Shown here: positions 16,707-25,085 of the stretch, one piece after another
Layout of the letters: each line of letters starts with the position of its first letter
Numbering within the stretch: the first letter of the stretch is position 1
Origin: DASRHK01 sp963776465
GTDB lineage: Bacteria > Pseudomonadota > Gammaproteobacteria > Nevskiales > Nevskiaceae
DNA length: 64,000 bases
NCBI GenBank assembly: GCA_963776465.1
Contig: CAVZMV010000002.1
Span: 2,666,001-2,730,000, forward strand
Reading direction: 5' to 3'
Made by a program: the position numbers and the translations under genes
The notes under the pieces: model-generated
Told to the model about the DNA's origin: nothing
Database searches by the model: none
What the model saw: only the letters and a program-made list of their open reading frames with translations

Positions 16707-17632
16707 AATACGCACTGCTGTTTCCAGGCCAGGGCTCGCAGTCCGTCGGGATGCTGGGTTCCCTGCAGGACCCGCAGGTCGACGCTACGTTTTCCGAAGC
16801 GTCGCAGGCGCTGGGCTGGGACGTCGCGGAACTCGTGCGCTCCGGCCCCGAAGCCAGGCTCAATCGCACCGAGTGCACCCAGCCCGCGCTGCTGGCCGCG
16901 GGCATCGCGGTCTGGCGCGTGTGGCAGAAGGCCGACGCACCGCCGCCAGCGGCGCTGGCGGGCCACAGCCTGGGCGAATACACAGCGCTGGTCGCTGCGG
17001 GCAGCCTGGATTTCGGCGAAGCGCTGAAGCTTGTCGAGCTGCGCGGGCAGCTGATGCAATCGGCCGTGCCCGAGGGTGCCGGCGGCATGGCCGCCGTGAT
17101 CGGGCTCGACGACGCCGGTGTCGAAAAGCTTTGCAGCGGGTTCGACGGCGGAGTGCTGGAGCCGGTGAATTACAACGCACCGGGCCAGGTGGTGGTGGCT
17201 GGCGAGAGCGCCGGGCTCGAGTGGCTGGCTGCGAACGCCAAGTCCGCTGGCGCGCGCATGGTCATGCGGCTGCCGGTGAGCGTGCCGTCGCATTGCAGCC
17301 TGATGCGAGCGGCGGCGGATCAGCTCGCAGCGCGTCTGGCGACATCGGCGATCAAGCCGCCGGCGATCCCGGTCTATCACAACCTCGACGCCCAGCCGCG
17401 CAGCGCGCCCGACGAGATCCGCGATGCCTTGCGCCAGCAGCTGTTCAAGCCCGTGCGCTGGACCGCCACCATCCAGCGGCTCGTGGGCGAGGGTGTCGGC
17501 GTGTTCCTCGAGTGCGGGCCCGGCAAGGTGCTCACGGGCCTGACCAAGCGCATCGCATCGCAGACGAAATTCCTGGCGCTGGAGGATCCGGCGGTGCATC
17601 CGCAGGCGCTCGCGCTTGTAGGAGGGGCGTAA
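16703..17632 (+). CDS. fabD: Malonyl-CoA:ACP transacylase FabD
   Basis: A 309-residue cytoplasmic enzyme that loads malonate onto acyl carrier protein. The oxyanion motif PGQGSQ is at 8-13, the nucleophile S89 is in GHSLGE, the catalytic H197 is in VPSHCSLM, and NYNAPGQVVVAG is present. It overlaps the rhombosortase stop by ATGA. The downstream fab genes are separated from it by an epimerase gene on the other strand and by rarD, so fabD is split from its usual cluster. The last codons (LVGGA) lie inside a REP-like hairpin, suggesting a repeat replaced the original end. Confidence 0.96.
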   Translation: MKYALLFPGQGSQSVGMLGSLQDPQVDATFSEASQALGWDVAELVRSGPEARLNRTECTQPALLAAGIAVWRVWQKADAPPPAALAGHSLGEYTALVAAGSLDFGEALKLVELRGQLMQSAVPEGAGGMAAVIGLDDAGVEKLCSGFDGGVLEPVNYNAPGQVVVAGESAGLEWLAANAKSAGARMVMRLPVSVPSHCSLMRAAADQLAARLATSAIKPPAIPVYHNLDAQPRSAPDEIRDALRQQLFKPVRWTATIQRLVGEGVGVFLECGPGKVLTGLTKRIASQTKFLALEDPAVHPQALALVGGA

Positions 17633-17647
17633 GCCCCGATCGTCGCG
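17618..17647. repeat. REP-like hairpin at the fabD 3' end
   Basis: TGTAGGAGGGGCGTAAGCCCC followed by GATCG has the form of the TGTAGGAG...hairpin REP sequences common in pseudomonads and xanthomonads. It encodes the last five residues and stop of FabD and ends at the convergent epimerase stop at 17648. It could also act as a bidirectional transcription barrier between the two genes. Confidence 0.6.
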
Positions 17648-18538
17648 CTAGCTGAGCAGGTGCTCCAGCGCGCCGCGCAACTCCGGCTGGCGGAACATGA
17701 ACCCGGCTTCCTGCAGCCGCCCCGGCACGACTTTCTGCCCCGTCAGCAGCAGGTGCGACATCTCGCCCAGCATGAGACGCAGCGCCGCCGCGGGCATGCG
17801 CATCCGCGCCGGCCGATGCATGACGGCGCCGAGCGTGTGGGCAAACTCGGCGTTGGTGACGGGCGAGGGCGCCGTGGCGTTGTAGGCCCCGACGGCGCTC
17901 GAGCGTGCGAGCGCCCACTGGATGAGCGACACCACGTCGTCGCGATGGATCCACGACATCCATTGCTCGCCGGAGCCCATCGGGCCGCCGAGGCCGGCGC
18001 GGAACACCGGAAGCAGGCGGGCCAGCGCGCCGCCGTCGCGTCCGAGGACGATGCCGAGGCGCAAGGTGCAGACGCGGATGCCGACCTCGGTCGCGCGCTG
18101 CGCCTCCGATTCCCAGGCCTGGCAAATCTCGGACTGGAACTCGGGGGCAGGCGCGGCATCCTCGCGCAGCTCTTCGTCTTCGCGCGCGCCGTACCAGCCG
18201 ACCGCCGAGCCCGAGACCAGGACGCTGGGCTTCTCTTTGAGCGACCCCATCCACTGCACCAGCTCGCGCGTGCACTCGATGCGGCTGCGGCGGATCTCGT
18301 CCTTGCGCCGGGCAGTCCAGCGGCCGGAGGTCAGGCTTTCGCCGGCAAGATTCACGACGGCTTGCAGCGGCAGGTTGCCCAGCTCCTCGAGCGACTCGAT
18401 CGTGCCGACTTCCGGGCGCAGCAGCTGCTCGGCGCGACGGCGAGAGCGGGTGAGCACGGTGACCTGTCCGCGGCGAAGCAGCTCGCGGCAAAGCGAGCGG
18501 CCGATGAAACCAGTGCCACCTGTGACGAGATAGTGCAT
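17648..18538 (-). CDS. TIGR01777-family NAD(P)-binding epimerase (YfcH-like)
   Basis: A 296-residue extended SDR-type protein with the Rossmann motif VTGGTGFIG at residues 5-13, VVNLAGESL, a WYG site (AVGWYGAREDEEL), LRLGIVLGRDGGAL, and a C-terminal DUF1731-like end (RLQEAGFMFRQPELRGALEHLL). This is the widespread YfcH/TIGR01777 family; the substrate is unknown and E. coli YfcH has no firm role. It lies reversed between fabD and rarD, converging on fabD with a 15-bp gap. Confidence 0.9.
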   Translation of the reverse strand: MHYLVTGGTGFIGRSLCRELLRRGQVTVLTRSRRRAEQLLRPEVGTIESLEELGNLPLQAVVNLAGESLTSGRWTARRKDEIRRSRIECTRELVQWMGSLKEKPSVLVSGSAVGWYGAREDEELREDAAPAPEFQSEICQAWESEAQRATEVGIRVCTLRLGIVLGRDGGALARLLPVFRAGLGGPMGSGEQWMSWIHRDDVVSLIQWALARSSAVGAYNATAPSPVTNAEFAHTLGAVMHRPARMRMPAAALRLMLGEMSHLLLTGQKVVPGRLQEAGFMFRQPELRGALEHLLS

Positions 18539-18656
18539 GGGAGTTTCAGGCCGGATTCTAACTGTTCCGCCCGCGCGTTCGGTACGCCTGCGACGTGTGC
18601 ATCCGGTATGCTGCGCGCCGCCGTCCGCGCCCCGATGGTGTGAGTGTGAATACCCC

Positions 18657-19544
18657 ATGAGCAGAGGATTTCTGGCGACGCTGGGCGCCTTCGTCCTGTG
18701 GGGACTGTTCCCGCTGTACTGGCACCAGCTGCGCCAGGTTCCGGCGCTGGAGATCATGGCGCACCGCATCGTCTGGTGCGGCTTGCTGGTGGCCACGTAC
18801 CTTGTATGGACGCGCGGCTGGCTCTGGCTGCCGACAGCGCTGCGCCAACCGCGCGCGCCGCTGATGCTCGCGTGCAGCAGCATCCTGATCAGCATCAACT
18901 GGCTGCTTTACATCTGGGCCGTGAACAACGGTCACGTCGTGGAATCCAGCCTCGGCTATTTCATCAACCCGCTCGTCAACGTGCTGCTCGGCGTGATGGT
19001 GCTGCGCGAGCGCCTGAATCCGGCGCAGTGGACATCCGTCGGCCTGGCCGCGGTGGGTGTTCTCTGGCTCGCGTGGCAGGCCGGCGCGCCGCCCTGGATC
19101 GCGTTGACGCTGGCGATCTCGTTCGGGACCTATGGGCTGATCCGCAAGCTGGTGACGGTGGAGTCGGTGCCGGGACTGGGTGTCGAAAGCGCGTTCCTGT
19201 TCCTCCCGGCCGCCGCGTATCTGGCATGGCACGGCGTCCAGGGCACCGGCCACTTCGGCCATGGCAACGCGTACCAGGACACGTTGCTGGTGATCGGCGG
19301 TGCCGTGACTGCGCTGCCGCTCATCTGGTTCGCGTACGGCGCCCGCCAGATCCCGTATTCGCTGGTCGGCATCATCCAGTACGTGGCGCCGACACTGCAG
19401 TTCCTCACTGGCGTGCTCATCTTCCGCGAGCCCTTTACCGGCTCGCAGGCGATCGGCTTCTGCTGCATCTGGGCGGCGCTGGGGATCTACGCCGCGGACG
19501 GGCTCGTGCGCACGCGTCTGAAATCTACGGAAGTGGTAGCGTGA
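18657..19544 (+). CDS. rarD: RarD, EamA-family permease
   Basis: A 295-residue inner-membrane protein with about ten TM helices in two EamA halves. The RarD subfamily is marked by GAFVLWGLFPLYWHQL at the start, EIMAHRIVW, INWLLYIWAVNNGHVVESSLGYFINPL and YVAPTLQFLTGVLIFREPF. It is annotated by family as a drug/metabolite exporter; chloramphenicol sensitivity gave the name, and the true substrate is unknown. It starts 118 bp from the divergent epimerase start and ends 4 bp before fabG. Confidence 0.92.
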   Translation: MSRGFLATLGAFVLWGLFPLYWHQLRQVPALEIMAHRIVWCGLLVATYLVWTRGWLWLPTALRQPRAPLMLACSSILISINWLLYIWAVNNGHVVESSLGYFINPLVNVLLGVMVLRERLNPAQWTSVGLAAVGVLWLAWQAGAPPWIALTLAISFGTYGLIRKLVTVESVPGLGVESAFLFLPAAAYLAWHGVQGTGHFGHGNAYQDTLLVIGGAVTALPLIWFAYGARQIPYSLVGIIQYVAPTLQFLTGVLIFREPFTGSQAIGFCCIWAALGIYAADGLVRTRLKSTEVVA

Positions 19545-19548
19545 ATCC

Positions 19549-20274
19549 ATGCAACTGAAAGGCGAACGGGCTCTCGTCACCGGCGCCAGCCGCGGCATCG
19601 GCCGCGCCATAGCCGAGCGTCTGGCGCGCGAAGGCGCCTGGGTCTGCGGAACAGCGACGTCTGCGGCCGGCGCCGAGGCGATCACTGCGGCGCTGCAGGC
19701 CTCCGGCGGGGAAGGACGCGTGCTGGACGTGCGCGACGCCGCGGCGATCGAGTCCTTCACGGAGACGCTGGGTCCGGTGTCGATCCTGGTCAACAACGCC
19801 GGCGTCACGCGCGACACGCTGCTGCTGCGGATGAAGGACGAAGACTGGGCCGCCGTGATCGAGACCGATCTGACGTCGGTGTTCCGGCTTTCGCGCGCGG
19901 TGCTGCGGGGCATGATGCAGGCGCGCCATGGCCGCATCGTCTCGATCGGATCGGTGGTCGGGTCGATCGGCAATCCCGGGCAGGCCAACTACTGCGCGGC
20001 CAAGGCCGGGCTGATCGGCTTCAGCAAGTCGCTGGCGCGCGAGATCGGCTCGCGCGGGATCACCGTCAACGTGGTCGCCCCCGGCTTCATCGACACCGAC
20101 ATGACGCGCGAGCTGCCCGAGGCCGCACGCACCTCGCTTTTGTCACAAATTCCCACGCAGCGGCTGGGGCAGCCGGAGGATATTGCAGCGGCGGTCGCGT
20201 TCCTGGCCTCCCGGGAAGCGGGCTACATCACCGGCGAGACGCTGCACGTCAACGGCGGCATGAGCATGATTTGA
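19549..20274 (+). CDS. fabG: 3-oxoacyl-ACP reductase FabG
   Basis: A 241-residue short-chain dehydrogenase that reduces beta-ketoacyl-ACP with NADPH in fatty acid elongation. The cofactor motif is TGASRGIG (11-18), with NNAG at 82-85 and catalytic S135, Y148 and K152 (SVVGSIGNPGQANYCAAK). The C-terminus YITGETLHVNGGMSMI is canonical. It lies 4 bp after rarD, so rarD may be co-transcribed, and acpP follows after 94 bp. Confidence 0.96.
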   Translation: MQLKGERALVTGASRGIGRAIAERLAREGAWVCGTATSAAGAEAITAALQASGGEGRVLDVRDAAAIESFTETLGPVSILVNNAGVTRDTLLLRMKDEDWAAVIETDLTSVFRLSRAVLRGMMQARHGRIVSIGSVVGSIGNPGQANYCAAKAGLIGFSKSLAREIGSRGITVNVVAPGFIDTDMTRELPEAARTSLLSQIPTQRLGQPEDIAAAVAFLASREAGYITGETLHVNGGMSMI

Positions 20275-20292
20275 ACGATCGGTCCGGGCCGG

Positions 20293-20323
20293 TTGTGGGC
20301 GAAACGGCCGCTTGCCTTACAAT
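20293..20323 (+). promoter_or_regulatory. Possible sigma70 promoter for acpP
   Basis: TTGTGG (20293-20298) and TACAAT (20318-20323) are separated by 19 bp, upstream of acpP, which is usually made far above its neighbours. The spacing is long and the -35 is weak, so this is only a candidate. Confidence 0.3.
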
Positions 20324-20368
20324 ACGCCCGCTTTAGCCTCCAATATAAAGACCGCCAGGAGTCACTAC

Positions 20369-20614
20369 ATGAGCAGCTTGGAAGAGAAAGTCAAAAAGAT
20401 CATCGCGGAGCAGCTGAGCGTCAGCGAGGACCAGATCACGCCGGAAGCCTCGTTCGTGGAGGATCTTGGGGCCGACTCTCTCGACACCGTGGAGCTGGTG
20501 ATGGCGCTGGAGGAAGAGTTCGAGATCGACATCCCGGACGAAGAAGCCGAGAAGATCGTCACGTTCCAGGACGTGATCAACTACATCAAGGCTCACACCA
20601 GCCAGACGTCCTAA
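20369..20614 (+). CDS. acpP: Acyl carrier protein AcpP
   Basis: An 81-residue acidic carrier. The phosphopantetheine attachment Ser is S37 in DLGADSLDTVELVMALEEEF, with the usual four-helix sequence (MSSLEEKVKKIIAEQLSV at the start). It carries growing acyl chains between FabD, FabG and FabF, encoded around it. ATG 20369 is chosen because CAGGAG precedes it and the product then begins as in other AcpPs; an upstream in-frame ATG would add an atypical tail. Confidence 0.97.
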   Translation: MSSLEEKVKKIIAEQLSVSEDQITPEASFVEDLGADSLDTVELVMALEEEFEIDIPDEEAEKIVTFQDVINYIKAHTSQTS

Positions 20615-20677
20615 GGTTCCCGCCCGGCCTTTGACCTGCAGCAGGGCGCACTCTCCAAGCAAGACAGAACCAAGCCG

Positions 20678-21919
20678 ATGAGCCGACGACGCATCGTCGT
20701 GACCGGCATGGGCATCGTTTCGCCGGTCGGCTCCACGGTCGAGGGGGCCTGGGCCAACATCCTCGCCGGCAAGAGCGGTATCGGCCCGATCACCAAGTAC
20801 GACGTCTCCGCGTACACGACGCGGTTCGCCGGGCTGGTGTCCGAGGACTTCAAGATCGCCGACTACCTGGGGCCCAAGGAAGTCCGCAAGACCGATCCCT
20901 TCATCCACTACGGCGTGGCGGCTGCCAAGCAGGCGCTGAAGGACTCGGGCCTCGAGGTCACAGACGCCAACCGGGAGCGGATCGGCATCAACGTCGGCTC
21001 CGGCATCGGCGGCATCGGCACGATCGAGGACGAGGTCAAGACGATGGTCAAGGGCGGACCGCGCCGGGTCTCGCCGTTCTTCGTGCCCTCGTCGATCATC
21101 AACATGATCTCCGGCTACATCTCGATCGAGCTTGGCATCACCGGGCCCAACATTGCCGTGGTCAGCGCCTGCACGACCGGAGCGCATGCGATCGGCCTCG
21201 GCGCGCGGCTGATACAGGCTGGCGACGCCGACGTGTTCATCGCGGGCGGCGCCGAAGCGGGCTCCAGCCCGGTAGGCCTCGCGGGTTTCTGTCAGGCACG
21301 CGCCCTCTCGACGCGCAACGACGATCCGCAGCGGGCCAGCAGGCCCTGGGACAAGGATCGCGACGGTTTCGTCCTCGGCGACGGCGCCGGCGTGGTGGTG
21401 CTCGAGGATTACGAGCACGCCCAGAAGCGCGGTGCGCGCATCTACGCGGAGTTCGCCGGGTTCGGCATGTCCGGCGACGCGTATCACATCACCTCGCCGG
21501 CGGAAGGCGGCGACGGCGCGCGACGCTGCATGCTCAACACGCTGCGCGATGCCGGCGTGAATCCGGGCGACGTCGATTACATCAACGCGCACGGCACGTC
21601 GACGCTGGCCGGTGACCTGGCCGAGACCAACGCGATCAAGTCGGCGTTCGGGGAGCAGGCGAAAAAGATTCCGGTGAGCTCGACCAAGTCGATGACGGGG
21701 CACCTGCTCGGCGCCGCTGGCGGCATCGAGGCCATCTTCTCGATCCTGGCGCTGCGCGACCAGGTGATTCCGCCGACGATCAACCTCGAGACGCCGGGCG
21801 AGGGATGCGATCTGGACTACGTGCCTGGCCAGGCGCGCCGCAGCAAGCTGGATTTCGTGATCTCCAACTCGTTCGGGTTCGGCGGGACCAACGGAACGCT
21901 GGCGTTCAAGCGTCTCTAG
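20678..21919 (+). CDS. fabF: 3-oxoacyl-ACP synthase II FabF
   Basis: A 413-residue condensing enzyme of fatty acid elongation. The Cys-His-His triad is C165 (VSACTTGAHA), H305 (NAHGTSTLAGD) and H342 (KSMTGHLLGAAGG), with K337 conserved. It begins MSRRRIVVTGMGIVSPVG and ends SFGFGGTNGTLAFKRL, both canonical. It follows acpP by 63 bp and precedes pabB by 3 bp. Normal in length and composition. Confidence 0.97.
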   Translation: MSRRRIVVTGMGIVSPVGSTVEGAWANILAGKSGIGPITKYDVSAYTTRFAGLVSEDFKIADYLGPKEVRKTDPFIHYGVAAAKQALKDSGLEVTDANRERIGINVGSGIGGIGTIEDEVKTMVKGGPRRVSPFFVPSSIINMISGYISIELGITGPNIAVVSACTTGAHAIGLGARLIQAGDADVFIAGGAEAGSSPVGLAGFCQARALSTRNDDPQRASRPWDKDRDGFVLGDGAGVVVLEDYEHAQKRGARIYAEFAGFGMSGDAYHITSPAEGGDGARRCMLNTLRDAGVNPGDVDYINAHGTSTLAGDLAETNAIKSAFGEQAKKIPVSSTKSMTGHLLGAAGGIEAIFSILALRDQVIPPTINLETPGEGCDLDYVPGQARRSKLDFVISNSFGFGGTNGTLAFKRL

Positions 21920-21922
21920 CCC

Positions 21923-23248
21923 GTGCTGCGCGCGGCGCTCGCCGGACCCATCGACCTCTTCGCGCTGCACTGCCTGTCCCCCGAGCGCTATCCCTTCCTG
22001 CTGCAGAGCGCGGCGCATCACCCCAAGTCCGCGCGCTATGACCTGCTGTTCGCGTTTCCAGGTGATGCCCTGCAGATCGGCGAAGGATCTGCGACCCGGG
22101 ACTTCTTCGGCGCGCTGTCCGACTGGTTCGCGGCGGATCGCGACACGACGCCAACCGATCTGCCGTTCAGCGGCGGCTGGTTCGTGCTGCTGGGGTACGA
22201 GGCAGCGCGCCAGGTAGAGGCGCGCCTGCAGCTTCCGCGCTCGCCGCATCGGCTTCCGGATGCCCTGGCCGTGCGATGCCCGGCGGCGGTGATCTACGAC
22301 CGGCAGGAAGAACGCGTTCACCTCATCGTCGAGCGCGATGCCACGCAACTGAAGCAGATGCGGCAGGACATTGCGCGCCTCGCTCCACCAACGAACCCCC
22401 GCACAGCAGCGACGCTGGTCGGGCAGGTACGCGAGGACGAGCCGCGTGCGTTCACCGCCGGCGTCGACAGGATCCTTGAGTACCTACGCGCAGGCGACGT
22501 GTTCCAGGTGAATCTGTCGCGCGCGTGGCGGGCGGAGCTGGCGCAGGGCGCGACCTATCGCGACGTCTATCGTGCCTTGCGCACCAGCAACCCGGCACCG
22601 TTCGCCGGCCTGCTGTGCTGGCAAGGCAGCGCAGTCCTGAGCTCATCTCCCGAGCGGCTCGTGCAGATCGAAGGCGATCAGGTGCAGACGCGGCCGATCG
22701 CCGGCACGCATCCGCGGGCGGCGGATCCCGCGCAGGACCGGCGCCAGGTCGAGAAGCTGCTGGCGAGTCTCAAGGAGCGCGCCGAGCACATCATGCTGAT
22801 CGACCTTGAGCGCAACGACCTTGGCCGGGTCTGCGAGCCCGGTAGCGTCGAGGTCAGCGAGCTCATGACCACCGAGACCTACGCGCACGTCCATCACATC
22901 GTCTCCAACGTCAGCGGCCGCCTGCGTCCTGGGACGGGTCCTGGTGCGGTACTGCGCGCGGTGTTCCCCGGCGGCACGATCACGGGCTGTCCGAAGGTGC
23001 GCGCCATGGAGATCATCGGCGAGCTCGAAGGGGTAGGGCGCGGACCGTACACGGGCGCGATGGGGTATCTGTGCCGCAGCGGCCGGCTCGACATGAACAT
23101 CCTCATCCGCAGCCTCGTGTGCGAAGGCAACGCCGTCAGCTTTCGGGCGGGAGCCGGCATCGTCGCGGATTCCGATGCGCAGGCGGAGCTGGCCGAAACG
23201 CGCGCGAAGGCGAGGGGGCTGTTGCTGGCTCTGGGAGCGGAGGCGTGA
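21923..23248 (+). CDS. pabB: Aminodeoxychorismate synthase component I (PabB)
   Basis: A 441-residue chorismate-utilising enzyme that makes 4-amino-4-deoxychorismate for folate. It has FQVNLSRAW, LSSSPERLVQ, IMLIDLERNDLGRVC, FPGGTITGCPK and the closing GAGIVADSDAQAELAET. The substrate motif reads RPIAGTHPR, with Ala where E. coli PabB has the covalent-catalysis Lys (PIKGT); Ala is the anthranilate synthase-like residue. PabB is preferred over TrpE because of the GTGA overlap with pabC and the shorter length. GTG 21923 lies 3 bp after fabF without an obvious ribosome site. No PabA is in view. Confidence 0.88.
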   Translation: MLRAALAGPIDLFALHCLSPERYPFLLQSAAHHPKSARYDLLFAFPGDALQIGEGSATRDFFGALSDWFAADRDTTPTDLPFSGGWFVLLGYEAARQVEARLQLPRSPHRLPDALAVRCPAAVIYDRQEERVHLIVERDATQLKQMRQDIARLAPPTNPRTAATLVGQVREDEPRAFTAGVDRILEYLRAGDVFQVNLSRAWRAELAQGATYRDVYRALRTSNPAPFAGLLCWQGSAVLSSSPERLVQIEGDQVQTRPIAGTHPRAADPAQDRRQVEKLLASLKERAEHIMLIDLERNDLGRVCEPGSVEVSELMTTETYAHVHHIVSNVSGRLRPGTGPGAVLRAVFPGGTITGCPKVRAMEIIGELEGVGRGPYTGAMGYLCRSGRLDMNILIRSLVCEGNAVSFRAGAGIVADSDAQAELAETRAKARGLLLALGAEA

Positions 23249-24069
23249 AGACGCACGCTCTCTATAACGGTGCCGCCGAGAGCGGTGCCTGGACTGCGTC
23301 GCGAGCGCTGCATTACGGCGATGGCGTGTTCCGGACTGCGCTGATCGTCGACGGACACGTGCACGATCTTGACCGGCACGTGCAGAAGCTCGCGGGGGAC
23401 GCAGAACTGCTCGGGCTTGCCACTGCTGGCGCGCGCGCTGCAGGTGCTGACGCCGAGCGGCTCGCGCAAGGCTGCCGCCGCGGCGTGATCAAGTTGATGC
23501 TGTGGCGTCGCGCGACGATGCGTGGCTACCGGCCGACGACGAGCATCACCGAGCGGCTGGTCTTGCGCGACGCGCTTGCTGCCGTCGATCGTTCGGCGTG
23601 GAGCCGCGGCGTCCGGGTCACGCGCAGCCCCATCATCCTGTCGACGCAGCCTCGTCTTGCCGGGATCAAGCATCTGGGCCGCATGGAGCAAGTGCTGGCC
23701 AGCGACGCCTGGCCGCGCGGCGTACAGGAAGCGATCCAATGCGACGGCGCGGGACGCCCGATCTGCGGAACGCGCAGCAACCTGTTCTGGATCACGCGTG
23801 GCGCGCTTTATACTCCGCAGCTGAGTGAATGCGGAGTCGCAGGGGTGATGCGCCAGAAGGTTCTCGAGCTCGCCCAGATGCTGGGCCTCCGCTGGCGCGT
23901 CGGACCGTTCCGCTGGCGCGATTTCGAACGATCCGACGAAGCATTCCTGACCAATAGCCTCATCGGCGTCTGGCCAGTGCGCCAATGCGACGAACGCAAG
24001 TGGCCGACCGCACGCCCCGTGACGTGGGCGCTGATCGATCGCCTGGCGCATCCGTGGAGCGGATCCTGA
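23245..24069 (+). CDS. pabC: Aminodeoxychorismate lyase (PabC)
   Basis: A 274-residue fold-type IV PLP enzyme that splits aminodeoxychorismate into 4-aminobenzoate and pyruvate. ALHYGDGVFRTAL opens the domain, the PLP lysine lies in RLAGIKHLGRMEQVLA, and CGTRSNLFWITRGALYTP and SDEAFLTNSLIGVWPV are typical. The start is GTG 23245, overlapping the pabB stop (GTGA), and its stop overlaps the mltG ATG by one base. It provides the second step after PabB. Confidence 0.93.
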   Translation: MKTHALYNGAAESGAWTASRALHYGDGVFRTALIVDGHVHDLDRHVQKLAGDAELLGLATAGARAAGADAERLAQGCRRGVIKLMLWRRATMRGYRPTTSITERLVLRDALAAVDRSAWSRGVRVTRSPIILSTQPRLAGIKHLGRMEQVLASDAWPRGVQEAIQCDGAGRPICGTRSNLFWITRGALYTPQLSECGVAGVMRQKVLELAQMLGLRWRVGPFRWRDFERSDEAFLTNSLIGVWPVRQCDERKWPTARPVTWALIDRLAHPWSGS

Positions 24070-25085
24070 TGCGCGCCGTGCGCTTTCTCGCAGTGCTTGT
24101 GCTGCTTGCGCTCGTGCTCGGCTTTCTGGCCGTGCGCGACGCGCGGCAGGTCCTGCAATCGCCGCTCAACGTCCAAAAGGCTGTCGTCTTCGAAGTCGTG
24201 AAGGGCAGGACCTTCGACGGCGTCGTCGCGGACCTTCACACCAAAGGTCTCTTGCCCGCGGCGCGCGCGCGCCAGTACCTGCGGGTGTACGCGCGTCTGA
24301 AGCCGGAGCTGGCCTCGGTCAAGGCAGGCGAGTACGAGCTGACGCCCGGGATGGCGCCGCTCGACCTGCTGAGCTTGTTTGCATCGGGCAGGGTGATCCT
24401 TCATGAGCTGCTGATCATCGAGGGCTGGCGCTTCGACCAGGCGCTCGAGGCCGTGAAGAAGAACGTCGTGCTCCAGCACACCTTGCCGCCCGACGCCGAC
24501 GCCGCGGTGGTGATGAAGGCGCTGGGGCAGTCCGGTCAGCCTGCCGAGGGCCGCTTCTTTCCGGACACGTACAGCTTTCCGCGCGGCACCACCGACGTCG
24601 CTGCCTTGCAGCGCGTGCACGCGGCTGCCGAGAAGGTGCTGCAGGAAGAATGGCAGGGCCGCGATGCCGCTCTGCCGTACAAGTCGCCCTACGAGGCGCT
24701 GATCATGGCGTCGATCGTCGAGCGCGAGACCGCGGTTTCGGAAGAGCGGTCCGCCATCGCCGGGGTCTTCATCCGCCGCCTCGGCAAGGGCATGCGCCTG
24801 CAGACCGACCCGACCGTCATCTACGGGCTTGGCGCGGCGTTCGACGGCAATCTGCGCAAGAGCGATCTGCTGGCCGACTCGCCGTACAACACTTACATGC
24901 GCACCGGTTTGCCGCCGACGCCGATCTGCCTGCCGGGTCGCGCGTCGATCCATGCCGCCTTGCATCCCGCGCCGGGCGACAGCCTGTACTTCGTCGCCAG
25001 AGGCGACGGCTCGCACCAATTCTCGCGATCGCTGCAGGAGCACGAGGCAGCGGTGCGGCGCTACCAGCTCGGGCACGCGCCGTGA
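24069..25085 (+). CDS. mltG: Endolytic peptidoglycan transglycosylase MltG
   Basis: A 338-residue inner-membrane enzyme (TM about 4-22) with the YceG domain in the periplasm. The catalytic Glu is E218 in MASIVERETAV. LQTDPTVIYGLG, SPYNTYMRTGLPPTPICLPG and LYFVARGDGSHQFS are also conserved. It cuts nascent glycan strands and helps set glycan length. ATG 24069 overlaps the pabC stop; the end overlaps tmk by GTGA. The order pabC-mltG-tmk-holB is widely conserved. Confidence 0.96.
   Translation: MRAVRFLAVLVLLALVLGFLAVRDARQVLQSPLNVQKAVVFEVVKGRTFDGVVADLHTKGLLPAARARQYLRVYARLKPELASVKAGEYELTPGMAPLDLLSLFASGRVILHELLIIEGWRFDQALEAVKKNVVLQHTLPPDADAAVVMKALGQSGQPAEGRFFPDTYSFPRGTTDVAALQRVHAAAEKVLQEEWQGRDAALPYKSPYEALIMASIVERETAVSEERSAIAGVFIRRLGKGMRLQTDPTVIYGLGAAFDGNLRKSDLLADSPYNTYMRTGLPPTPICLPGRASIHAALHPAPGDSLYFVARGDGSHQFSRSLQEHEAAVRRYQLGHAP

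Noticed and set aside
20333..22348. Open frame of about 670 codons on the minus strand opposite acpP, fabF and pabB
   Set aside because: It lies antisense to three unmistakable genes, is Arg/Ala-rich and has no recognisable motif.
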